A stretch of 16,030 nucleotides of DNA from Ruminococcaceae bacterium UBA7217 (lineage in GTDB: Bacteria; Bacillota; Clostridia; Oscillospirales; Acutalibacteraceae). The position numbers and the translations under genes are program-made. Shown here one piece after another: positions 1 through 7,532 of this stretch (position 1 is its first letter; the number at the start of each line of letters is the position of its first letter). The stretch is from the NCBI GenBank assembly GCA_002490425.1, contig DKTZ01000049.1, positions 1 through 16,030 of the forward strand, written 5' to 3'. Below the pieces are notes generated by a model, which was given only the letters and a program-made list of their open reading frames with translations, ran no database searches and was not told the origin of the DNA.

Positions 1-159
1 TTTTAACATTTTTATTAAAAAGTTTTCGATAGAAATAAAGACGGATTTTCGTTGATATTTATAGAAAAATTACTGTTATCAACAGTTTGTCCGCCTCTAA
101 TACTACTACTCAACATTATATATTTTAAATTTCTAATTTACAGTGAAGGAGATAAAAAA
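1..159. other. AT-rich leader upstream of dnaN
   Basis: This stretch is very AT-rich and I see no convincing gene in it. The in-frame reading upstream of dnaN from base 52 has no family similarity, and no frame in bases 1-51 looks like a dnaA end. It probably is the dnaA-dnaN spacer, which in Firmicutes can carry the dnaN promoter. A weak promoter-like pair is TTGATA (52-57) and TGTTAT (74-79), spaced 16. A short inverted repeat lies at 72-86. The hexamer TTTTCG occurs twice, at 23-28 and 46-51, 23 bp apart. None of these is strong on its own. Confidence 0.5.
72..86. repeat. Short inverted repeat with DnaA-box-like core
   Basis: ACTGTT and AACAGT form a perfect 6-bp inverted repeat with a 3-nt centre (ATC). 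Inside it, TTATCAACA (76-84) differs by one base from the canonical DnaA box TTATCCACA. It lies in the spacer before dnaN, where DnaA boxes and autoregulation are common in Firmicutes. A single imperfect box is weak evidence, and it could equally be a small RNA hairpin in the dnaN leader. Confidence 0.3.
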
Positions 160-1281
160 ATGAAATTTATATGCTCTTCAAACGTTCTTTCAGAAGCCTG
201 TGCAAATGTACAGCGTGCCACATCTTCAAAAAGCACAAATCTTCCTACAATTGAAGGTATTCTTATTAAAGCGGAAAACGACAGAATAATGCTTACGGGC
301 TATGACCTTGAGGTAGGCATTATTACGTCCGTTGAAGGAAGAGTTGAAAGCACGGGTAGCGTAATTTTAAATGCAAAAATTCTTTGTGACATTTTAAGAA
401 ACGTACCCGATGAAACTGTTTCCATTGAATGTGACGACCGTCTTATCTGCAAAATAAGAAGCGGCGACAGTGAATTTTCAATAATGGGCTTTTCAGAGGC
501 TGATTATCCTGAGCTTCCCACTGTATCGGGCGGCTTTCCGATAGTAATTTCAGGTGAGCTTTTAAAGGATATGGTTAAAAAGACAATATTTGCAGCAGCT
601 GAAAACGATTCAAAGGTCATTCATACAGGTGTTCGTTTTGAAGTAACTTCCGGAAATATCCGTCTTGTGGCCGTTGACGGCTATAAGCTTGCAATAAGAA
701 ATGAAAAACTTGATTATTCCGGAGAAGAAAAAACATTTGTTGTACCTAAAAAGACTCTTAATGAAGTTATAAGACTTATAGGCGACGGTGTTGAAACTGT
801 TTCTCTTGTAGTAGCTCAGCGTCATATTCTTTTTGAATGCGGTAAATATGTAATTGTTTCAAGACTTTTAGAGGGCGAATTTTTGAGCTATAAGAGTGCT
901 GTTCCCACCACGGCAAAAACCGAGGTTAAAATTAAGACAAGAAGTATTATAAGTGCAATTGAAAGAACATCTCTTATCATTACTGAAAGAGTAAAGAGCT
1001 ATGTCCGCTGTATTTTTGACAATGATTCAGTAAGAATTTCAAGTACAACGGCTCTCGGTACTGCAAACGACAGAACGGTTGCAGATATTCAGGGTGAAAG
1101 AGTTGAAATAGGCTTTAACAATAAATATTTACTTGACGCTTTGAAGGTTTGCGATACAGATGAGGTGGTTTTCCGTCTTAACGGTTCAATATCTCCTTTG
1201 ATTATTGTTCCTGACAGTGATAACACGCTTATATATGAAAAATCCTTCTTATTTATGGTTTTACCGGTAAGGATGAACTGA
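160..1281 (+). CDS. dnaN: DNA polymerase III sliding clamp (beta subunit)
   Basis: This encodes the ring-shaped processivity clamp of the replicative DNA polymerase, which also docks MutS, ligase and other clamp-binding proteins. The protein is 373 residues, the usual family length, and covers three repeated clamp domains of about 120 residues each. Typical clamp features include DGYKLA in the middle domain and the C-terminal MVLPVR, which forms part of the partner-binding cleft. I chose ATG 160 because it gives the normal N-terminus (MKFICSS) and has a good Shine-Dalgarno GAAGGAG at 145-151. The reading frame is open back to base 52, but the added 36 residues are hydrophobic and unlike the family. 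It heads a four-gene block; the S4 gene starts 2 nt after its stop. Confidence 0.97.
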   Translation: MKFICSSNVLSEACANVQRATSSKSTNLPTIEGILIKAENDRIMLTGYDLEVGIITSVEGRVESTGSVILNAKILCDILRNVPDETVSIECDDRLICKIRSGDSEFSIMGFSEADYPELPTVSGGFPIVISGELLKDMVKKTIFAAAENDSKVIHTGVRFEVTSGNIRLVAVDGYKLAIRNEKLDYSGEEKTFVVPKKTLNEVIRLIGDGVETVSLVVAQRHILFECGKYVIVSRLLEGEFLSYKSAVPTTAKTEVKIKTRSIISAIERTSLIITERVKSYVRCIFDNDSVRISSTTALGTANDRTVADIQGERVEIGFNNKYLLDALKVCDTDEVVFRLNGSISPLIIVPDSDNTLIYEKSFLFMVLPVRMN

Positions 1282-1283
1282 AA

Positions 1284-1526
1284 ATGAAAAAAATTTCGGC
1301 GCATATAAAAAAGACACCTTTAAAACAAATTAAGATTGATACGGATTTTATTAAGCTTGATGCATTTTTAAAGCTTTGCGGCGCAGTAATGACAGGCGGC
1401 CACGCAAAAACAGTAATACTTGACGGTGAGGTTTCTGTTAACGATGAACAATGCCTTGTAAGAGGAAAAAAGCTTCATACAGGCGATAAAGTAAAGTTTG
1501 ACGGAACTGTTTTTGAGGTTGTCTGA
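1284..1526 (+). CDS. yaaA: Small S4-domain RNA-binding protein (YaaA type)
   Basis: An 80-residue protein that is essentially one S4 RNA-binding fold, residues about 18-80. It matches the small S4 protein found between dnaN and recF in Bacillus: a FLK helix start, then GGHAK, a VNDE turn and the RGKKL..GDKV end. Its exact role is not settled; ribosomal RNA binding is the usual proposal for this family. It starts 2 nt after the dnaN stop, with AAGGA inside the dnaN end serving as ribosome binding site, and its TGA overlaps the recF ATG (TGATG), so the three genes are probably translationally linked. The N-terminus is about ten residues longer than in B. subtilis. The name rests on position plus fold. 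Confidence 0.9.
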   Translation: MKKISAHIKKTPLKQIKIDTDFIKLDAFLKLCGAVMTGGHAKTVILDGEVSVNDEQCLVRGKKLHTGDKVKFDGTVFEVV

Positions 1527-2620
1527 TGTTTATAAATGAAATAAAAATTGAAAATTTCAGAAACATTGGCTTTATGGGTCTTTTTCCCGATAAAGGGATT
1601 AACGTAATTTACGGTGAAAACGGTCAGGGTAAAACGAATATTCTTGAAGGAATCTGGCTTTTTACGGGCTGTAAAAGCTTTCGCACTTCAAAGGATACCG
1701 AGCTTGTAAATTTTAAGTCAGAAAATGCAAAAATTTCAATTGAGTTTGAAACGAATTTAAGAAAAAATACTGCGTCTGTTTTTATTGAAAAAAAACGTCA
1801 GGCGTCCTTAAACGGAGTGCTTTTAACTTCGCCGAGGGAGCTTATCGGTAAATATTACAGTGTTGTATTTTCACCTGTTCATTTGTCTCTCATAAAAGAC
1901 GGGCCGTTAAACAGAAGAAAGTTTATTGACACGGCTATAAGTCAAATCGATGAAACATACGCAAAAAAATTAGCATATTATAATCACCTTGTAAATCAAA
2001 AAAATGCACTGCTTAAAAATGCGGCGGTTGACTCTTCTCTTATTGACACATTTGATGTTTGGGATGAAAAAATTGCCGAATCGGGCGCATTGGTAATAAA
2101 AAGCAGAATTGATTATCTTAATATGCTCGAAAATTATGCAAGCGACATTTACAGCGGAATTTCCGATAAAAAAGAAGAAATGAAAATTTCTTATTCGGGT
2201 TCTTTTCGTTTTGAAAGCGATGATACAGCTTGCATTAGAGAAAGCTTTTTAAAAAATCTTCAAAAAAACCGCTCAAATGACCTTTATCTTAAAAGCACAA
2301 CCTGCGGCCCGCACCGTGACGATATTGAAATATTTGTTAAGGATATTTCCGCAAGAAAGTTTGGCTCTCAAGGTCAGCAAAGAAGTGCGTCATTGGCGCT
2401 TAAATTCGGCGAATCGGAAATAATTAAAGAAATTCGGGGCGAGGATCCGGTTATTTTGCTTGACGATGTAATGAGCGAGCTTGATTTAACGAGGCAAAAT
2501 TATATTCTTAACAAAATAAAAAATAAACAGGTTTTTATTACCTGCTGTGAAAAAGAAACAGTTTCAAGGCTTTGCGCAGGCAAGGTTTACAGAATAGAAA
2601 ACGGAAATGCGGTGGAATAA
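1526..2620 (+). CDS. recF: DNA replication/repair protein RecF
   Basis: An SMC-like ATPase that with RecO and RecR loads RecA on gapped DNA at stalled forks. The 364-residue length is normal. The Walker A motif GENGQGKT sits at residues 30-37, a conserved GPHRDD at 261-266, the ABC-type signature SQGQQR at 281-286, and the Walker B with D-loop, VILLDDVMSELD, at 309-320. All nucleotide-binding residues are intact. The start overlaps the S4 gene stop by one base, and the stop abuts the remB-type ATG directly. The location between yaaA and gyrB is the standard Firmicute arrangement. Confidence 0.97.
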   Translation: MFINEIKIENFRNIGFMGLFPDKGINVIYGENGQGKTNILEGIWLFTGCKSFRTSKDTELVNFKSENAKISIEFETNLRKNTASVFIEKKRQASLNGVLLTSPRELIGKYYSVVFSPVHLSLIKDGPLNRRKFIDTAISQIDETYAKKLAYYNHLVNQKNALLKNAAVDSSLIDTFDVWDEKIAESGALVIKSRIDYLNMLENYASDIYSGISDKKEEMKISYSGSFRFESDDTACIRESFLKNLQKNRSNDLYLKSTTCGPHRDDIEIFVKDISARKFGSQGQQRSASLALKFGESEIIKEIRGEDPVILLDDVMSELDLTRQNYILNKIKNKQVFITCCEKETVSRLCAGKVYRIENGNAVE

Positions 2621-2881
2621 ATGCTACTTAACATCGGTCAGGATAAAATAATTTCCGACAGAGAGATTATTGGCATTTTTGACCTTGATAATACAACAGT
2701 TTCAAAAGCAACGAGGGATTATATAAATTTTTCGGTAAAAAAAGATGAATGCGTTACCGTTTCACCGGAAGATTTGCCGAAATCCTTTATTGTATGTGAA
2801 AAAAACGGAAAAAGAACCGTTTATATTTCACCATTTAATACGGCAACGGTATTTAAAAGGCTTGATGGCAAAAGCTTTTAG
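2621..2881 (+). CDS. remB: DUF370 protein, RemB/YaaB type
   Basis: An 86-residue protein of the extracellular matrix regulator family (DUF370). It opens with a MLLNIGQDKIIS strand like the B. subtilis YaaB/RemB start, then has the GIFDLDN turn, and later a PKSFIV strand and YISPFNTATVFKR. In B. subtilis the gene between recF and gyrB has this family and affects biofilm matrix genes; what it does in Clostridia is not known. Its ATG directly follows the recF TAA, with only GGTGG as a weak ribosome site, so it probably relies on translational coupling. The protein is slightly longer than the Bacillus one, and the symbol is given on similarity plus position. Confidence 0.85.
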   Translation: MLLNIGQDKIISDREIIGIFDLDNTTVSKATRDYINFSVKKDECVTVSPEDLPKSFIVCEKNGKRTVYISPFNTATVFKRLDGKSF

Positions 2882-2888
2882 TTAAATT

Positions 2889-2919
2889 TTTACTAAGTTT
2901 AAAATAAGAATGATATAAA
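2889..2919 (+). promoter_or_regulatory. Possible sigma-A promoter for gyrB-gyrA
   Basis: The 78-nt gap before gyrB contains TGATATAAA (2911-2919), an extended -10 with hexamer TATAAA at 2914-2919. The best -35 candidates are poor: TTTACT at 2889-2894 with a 19-bp spacer, or TTACTA one base later with 18. A small hairpin, GCGG (2926-2929) with CCGC (2937-2940), lies between it and the gyrB ribosome site. The extended -10 could compensate for the weak -35. Read-through from the dnaN group is also possible. Confidence 0.35.
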
Positions 2920-2959
2920 CAGAAAGCGGTTTTAAGCCGCATTAGTTACGGAGGAAGAA

Positions 2960-4933
2960 ATGAGCGAAGAAATTAAAGGCGTTTACGAAGACGAAGAAAT
3001 GAATACTGCCGTTACTGAAGAATACGGTGCGGACGCTATTCAGGTCTTAAAAGGACTTGAAGCCGTAAGAAAACGTCCCGGAATGTATATCGGTTCAACG
3101 GGTCCTAAGGGTCTTCACCATTTGGTATATGAAATTGTTGACAACTCAATCGACGAAGCTCTTGCGGGCTATTGCTCTCACATTGAGGTTGAAATTCTGC
3201 CTGACGATATTATTACTGTCCGTGACAACGGCAGAGGCATTCCTGTCGGAATAAACGAGGAAGAGGGACTCCCTGCTGTTACGGTAGTACTTACCGTTCT
3301 TCATGCAGGCGGTAAATTCGGCGGCAGCGGTTATAAGGTTTCGGGCGGTCTTCACGGCGTAGGCTCGTCGGTTGTTAACGCTCTTTCCGAGTGGTTTGAG
3401 GTTGAGGTAAGTCAGAACGGCCATATTTACAAGCAAAGATTTGAGAGAGGAAATATTGTCTCCGACCTTGAAATAATAGGAGATACAGACGAAACTGGTA
3501 CATTTATCCGTTTTAAGGCTGACCCTGAAATATTTACAGAAACAACAGTCTACGAATATGAAATTTTACAGCGCAGACTTCGTGAGCAGGCATTTCTTAA
3601 TGCAGGACTTCGTATTTCTCTTACCGATAAAAGAGATGATAATAATATAATTGAAGAAACCTACTGCTATGAGGGCGGTATTCGCTCTTTTGTAGATTTT
3701 ATCAACAAATCAAGAGGTCTTACCCCTGTTCACGATGATATTCTTCACTTTTCCACAGTTCAGGGTGACAGAAGTGCTGAGGTCGCAATTTCTTATAACG
3801 ACGGCTACAATGAAATAATTCTTTCATTTGCAAATAATGTGCGCACAATTGACGGCGGTACCCACGAGGACGGCTTTAAAACTGCTTTAACAAAGGTATT
3901 TAACGATTACGGCAGAAAATTTAAGCTGTTAAAGGATAATGACAAAAATCTTTCTGGTGACGACGTTCGTGAGGGACTGACAGTAGTTATCAGTGTAAAG
4001 CTTACCGAGGCTGAATTTGAAGGTCAGACCAAGGGCAAGCTCGGCAACACTGAAATGAAATCTCTTGTAAATAAGATGCTTTACGAGAAGATGATGACAT
4101 ATTTTGAAGAAAATCCCACAGTTGCAAAGACAATTTTTTCAAAGGCTCTTGACGCATCGAGGGCAAGGGAAGCCGCAAGAAAGGCGAGGGACACCGCAAG
4201 AAGAAAATCAGCTCTTGAGGGAAACTCTCTTCCCGGAAAGCTTGCGGACTGTATTGAAAAAAATCCCGAATTTACCGAATTATTTATTGTCGAGGGAGAT
4301 TCAGCAGGCGGCTCTGCAAAAGAGGGCAGAGATAACCGTATTCAGGCAATTTTACCGCTTTGGGGCAAAATGCTGAATGTTGAAAAGGCAAGAATTGACA
4401 AGGTAATCGGCAATGATAAATTAACGCCTGTTGTGTTGGCACTCGGCACGGGCATAGGCGAAGAATTTGACATCAATAAAATAAGATATCACAAAATAGT
4501 TATTATGGCGGATGCCGATGTTGACGGTCAGCACATCAGAACACTTCTTCTGACATTCTTCTTCAGATATATGCGCCCGCTTATTGACGAGGGCTACATT
4601 TACATTGCCCAGCCGCCGCTTTTCAAGGTAAGCAAAAAGGGCAGCAAGCATTTTGAATATGCTTTTACGGAAGAAGAAAGAGATAGGTTTATTGAAGAAA
4701 TGGGAGGTACGGAAAAAACCGATGTTCAGCGCTATAAAGGTCTTGGTGAAATGGACCCCGAACAGCTTTGGGAAACAACAATGGACCCTGCCACAAGACT
4801 GATGCTGCGTGTTACTCTTGAGGACGCTATGGAGGCGGACGAAACTTTCTCAATTCTTATGGGTGATAAGGTTGAGCCGAGACGTGAATTTATAGAGAAA
4901 AATGCAAAATATGTTCAAAACCTTGATATATGA
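2960..4933 (+). CDS. gyrB: DNA gyrase subunit B
   Basis: The ATPase subunit of gyrase, which with GyrA introduces negative supercoils into DNA. The 657 residues include a GHKL ATPase domain (EIVDNSIDEA at 58-67, DNGRGIP at 89-95, HAGGKFGG at 115-122, GGLHGVGSSV at 129-138), a transducer, a TOPRIM domain (EGDSAGGSA from E445, DADVDG at 518-523) and the C-terminal QRYKGLGEMDPEQLW block. Both TOPRIM metal-binding sites are intact. The length fits the Gram-positive form without the long insert of enterobacteria. ATG 2960 has a strong GGAGG at 2950-2954; the acidic first 20 residues are a modest extension. The residue matching E. coli GyrB K447 is W468. gyrA follows after 17 nt, so the two subunits are co-transcribed. 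Confidence 0.98.
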   Translation: MSEEIKGVYEDEEMNTAVTEEYGADAIQVLKGLEAVRKRPGMYIGSTGPKGLHHLVYEIVDNSIDEALAGYCSHIEVEILPDDIITVRDNGRGIPVGINEEEGLPAVTVVLTVLHAGGKFGGSGYKVSGGLHGVGSSVVNALSEWFEVEVSQNGHIYKQRFERGNIVSDLEIIGDTDETGTFIRFKADPEIFTETTVYEYEILQRRLREQAFLNAGLRISLTDKRDDNNIIEETYCYEGGIRSFVDFINKSRGLTPVHDDILHFSTVQGDRSAEVAISYNDGYNEIILSFANNVRTIDGGTHEDGFKTALTKVFNDYGRKFKLLKDNDKNLSGDDVREGLTVVISVKLTEAEFEGQTKGKLGNTEMKSLVNKMLYEKMMTYFEENPTVAKTIFSKALDASRAREAARKARDTARRKSALEGNSLPGKLADCIEKNPEFTELFIVEGDSAGGSAKEGRDNRIQAILPLWGKMLNVEKARIDKVIGNDKLTPVVLALGTGIGEEFDINKIRYHKIVIMADADVDGQHIRTLLLTFFFRYMRPLIDEGYIYIAQPPLFKVSKKGSKHFEYAFTEEERDRFIEEMGGTEKTDVQRYKGLGEMDPEQLWETTMDPATRLMLRVTLEDAMEADETFSILMGDKVEPRREFIEKNAKYVQNLDI

Positions 4934-4950
4934 TTTAAAGAGGTAAAAAA

Positions 4951-7470
4951 ATGTCAGTTAACAAAAACACAAATCACAATTTGGGCGAATATGTTCCGCT
5001 TGAAGCACAAAACATAATAAATGTTGAAATAAATAAGGAAATGAGAAGTTCTTTCCTTGATTATTCAATGTCTGTTATTACGTCTCGTGCTCTTCCGGAT
5101 GTCCGTGACGGCTTAAAGCCTGTTCACAGAAGAATACTTTACACAATGTACGAAAACGGTCTTTACCCTGACAGGGCATACCGTAAGTGTGCCGACACCG
5201 TAGGTTCGGTTCTCGGCCGTTACCACCCCCACGGCGATGCATCTGTTTACGATGCAATGGTTCGTCTTGCGCAGACCTTTTCAATGAGATATATTCTTGT
5301 TGACGGTCACGGAAACTTCGGTTCAATCGATGGCGACCCGCCTGCCGCTTACCGTTATACAGAGTCAAGAATGAGCAAAATCGCTCTTGAAATGCTCACT
5401 AATATTGACAAGGATACGGTTAATTTTCTTTCAAACTACGATGACAGATTAAAAGAGCCTGAGGTTCTTCCGTCAAGGTATCCGAATTTGCTCGTTAACG
5501 GCTCAACGGGTATAGCCGTTGGTATGGCGACAAATATTCCGCCTCATAATATGAGAGAGGTTATTGACGGCATTTGCTGTGTTATTGATAATCCCGACGC
5601 CTCTCTTGAGGAGATTATGGAGCATATTAAAGGACCCGACTTCCCCACACAGGGCATAATTATGGGCAAAGCGGGAATCCGTGCGGCTTATGCCACAGGC
5701 AGAGGTAAAATTACTCTTCGCGGCAGAGCTGAAATTGTTGAAAATGAGCGAAACGGCAGATTCCAAATCATAATTACCGAGCTTCCCTATCAGGTAAACA
5801 AGGCACGCCTTATTGAGTCAATGGCGGGGCTTCATAAGGATAAAAAGATTGAGGGAATGTCTGATATTAATGACTACTCCTCACAGCGCGGCGGCGGAAT
5901 AAAAATTGTTATCGACTTAAAGCGTGATGCAAACCCGCAGGTTATTCTTAATCAGCTTTACCAAATGACTCAGTTACAGATTTCATACGGTATAATTCAG
6001 TTAGCGCTTGTAGGCGGCGAGCCGAAAATTCTTACGCTTAAAGAAATTATTGAAAAATATATTGCTTTCCAATGTGAAATTATCACAAGAAGAACTCAGT
6101 TCGACCTTAAAAAGGCTCAGGCAAGAGAGCATATTCTTGAGGGTCTCGCAAGAGCTATTGACATTGTTGATGAAATCATTGCTACAATCCGTGCCTGCAA
6201 GGGCGGTAAGCCTGAGGCTAAAGCGGCGATTATGGAAAAATTTGATTTTGACGACCCGCAGGCAACTGCTATTGTCAATTTCCAGTTAGGACAACTCGCA
6301 GGTCTTGAAATCAATAAGATTATCAGTGAAAGAGACGAGCTGTTAAAGAAAATCAGCGAATACCTTGAAATTCTCGGCTCAGAAGCAAAAATCAAGGAAA
6401 TTGTTAAAACGGAGCTTTCTGCAGTCGGTCAGAAATTCGGTGACGACAGAAAAACAGAAATTTCAAGCGTTGCAGGTGAGGTTGACATTGAAGATCTTAT
6501 CCCCGAAGAGGACTGCGTTTATACGCTTACAAGGATGGGTTATATTAAACGGCAGCCTGTTTCGGCTTACACGGTTCAGAACAGAGGCGGCAAGGGAATT
6601 AAGGGTATGAGCCGCCGTGAAGAGGACATTGCGGACACAATGTTTATAGCTTCTTCTCACGATTATATTCTGTTCTTTACAAACGCAGGTAAAATGTACC
6701 GGCTTAAGGGATATGAAATTCCCGAAGGAAGCCGAAACAGCAAGGGTATGAATATAGTTAACATTTTGCCCATTACGACTGACGAAAAAGTTACGGCAAT
6801 GCTTAAAGTGCCGGATTTCGGAGAAGATAAATATTATCTTTGTATGGCGACAAAGGGCGGTGTTATTAAAAGAACAAAGCTTGACGACTACAAAAATATC
6901 AGAAAATCGGGTATTATTGCAATTAACCTTGATGAGGGCGACGAGCTGCGCTGGGTACGTCTTACAGACGGTGAGCAAAAGCTTATGGTTGCAACAAGAG
7001 ACGGTATGAGCATTTGCTTTAAAGAGGATGACGCACGCTGTATAGGCAGAACCGCAAGGGGTGTTAAGGCAATTACTCTTAATGACGGCGACGAGGTTGT
7101 GGGAATGATTGTATTCTCAGACTCAGGTAAAGTGCTCACTGTCAGCGAAAAAGGCTACGGCAGGCAGAGCGACGTTTCAAATTACCGTGTTCAAAACAGA
7201 GGCGGTAAGGGTCTTACTAACTATCACACTGAGCAGTACGGCAAGGTTTGCGCAGTTGATATGATAGATGAAAGCAAGGATATTATTATGATTTCGTCCG
7301 ACGGCATAATCATAAGACTTGATTCAGTGCAGGTTCGTGAATGTAACAGACCTGCAAAGGGTGTTATTCTTATGAAGGTCAAGGAAGGCGAAAAAGTAGT
7401 TACAATATCCATTGCCGAAAAGGAAAAGGACGAAAATGTGGAAACTTCGTCTGAAGAAACGGCTGAATAA
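4951..7470 (+). CDS. gyrA: DNA gyrase subunit A
   Basis: The DNA cleavage and wrapping subunit of gyrase, 839 residues. The winged-helix part has HPHGDASVYD at 92-101 and the catalytic tyrosine Y136 in AAYRYTE. The C-terminal beta-pinwheel begins near residue 510 and contains the GyrA-box QNRGGKGI at 543-550, which marks it as gyrase rather than topoisomerase IV; a second box-like QNRGGKGL occurs at 748-755. The protein ends in an acidic tail (E- and D-rich, about the last 20 residues), a feature linked in other gyrases to control of DNA wrapping. In the quinolone pocket, the position of E. coli S83 is alanine (A97) and that of D87 is D101. The start has AAAGAGG at 4937-4943. Confidence 0.98.
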   Translation: MSVNKNTNHNLGEYVPLEAQNIINVEINKEMRSSFLDYSMSVITSRALPDVRDGLKPVHRRILYTMYENGLYPDRAYRKCADTVGSVLGRYHPHGDASVYDAMVRLAQTFSMRYILVDGHGNFGSIDGDPPAAYRYTESRMSKIALEMLTNIDKDTVNFLSNYDDRLKEPEVLPSRYPNLLVNGSTGIAVGMATNIPPHNMREVIDGICCVIDNPDASLEEIMEHIKGPDFPTQGIIMGKAGIRAAYATGRGKITLRGRAEIVENERNGRFQIIITELPYQVNKARLIESMAGLHKDKKIEGMSDINDYSSQRGGGIKIVIDLKRDANPQVILNQLYQMTQLQISYGIIQLALVGGEPKILTLKEIIEKYIAFQCEIITRRTQFDLKKAQAREHILEGLARAIDIVDEIIATIRACKGGKPEAKAAIMEKFDFDDPQATAIVNFQLGQLAGLEINKIISERDELLKKISEYLEILGSEAKIKEIVKTELSAVGQKFGDDRKTEISSVAGEVDIEDLIPEEDCVYTLTRMGYIKRQPVSAYTVQNRGGKGIKGMSRREEDIADTMFIASSHDYILFFTNAGKMYRLKGYEIPEGSRNSKGMNIVNILPITTDEKVTAMLKVPDFGEDKYYLCMATKGGVIKRTKLDDYKNIRKSGIIAINLDEGDELRWVRLTDGEQKLMVATRDGMSICFKEDDARCIGRTARGVKAITLNDGDEVVGMIVFSDSGKVLTVSEKGYGRQSDVSNYRVQNRGGKGLTNYHTEQYGKVCAVDMIDESKDIIMISSDGIIIRLDSVQVRECNRPAKGVILMKVKEGEKVVTISIAEKEKDENVETSSEETAE

Positions 7471-7472
7471 GC

Positions 7473-7522
7473 CAAAACGATAATTGTTTTGTGAAAGGAA
7501 GGTAAGGCGTTTAACGCTTCAC
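7473..7522 (+). promoter_or_regulatory. Structured leader with displaced ribosome site before LCP gene
   Basis: The 62-nt gap between gyrA and the LCP gene has two possible hairpins. CAAAAC (7473-7478) pairs with GTTTTG (7486-7491). Further on, GTGAA (7491-7495) can pair with TTCAC (7518-7522) stacked on GCGT (7507-7510) with ACGC (7514-7517), loop TTA. The only good Shine-Dalgarno, AGGAAGG (7496-7502), falls in the 11-nt bulge of that structure and lies 30 nt from the ATG. Folding of only the inner stem would shorten the effective distance to about 14 nt. Whether this tunes translation is inference. Confidence 0.4.
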
Positions 7523-7532
7523 AAGAACTGTT

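Noticed and set aside
52..159. A 36-residue N-terminal extension of DnaN from a TTG at 52
   Set aside because: The added residues are hydrophobic and unlike DnaN; the ATG at 160 gives the family N-terminus and has a good ribosome site.
6463..6978. A 171-codon open frame on the minus strand inside gyrA
   Set aside because: It is antisense to the conserved GyrA C-terminal domain, has no recognisable motif and no ribosome site; it reflects codon usage of gyrA.
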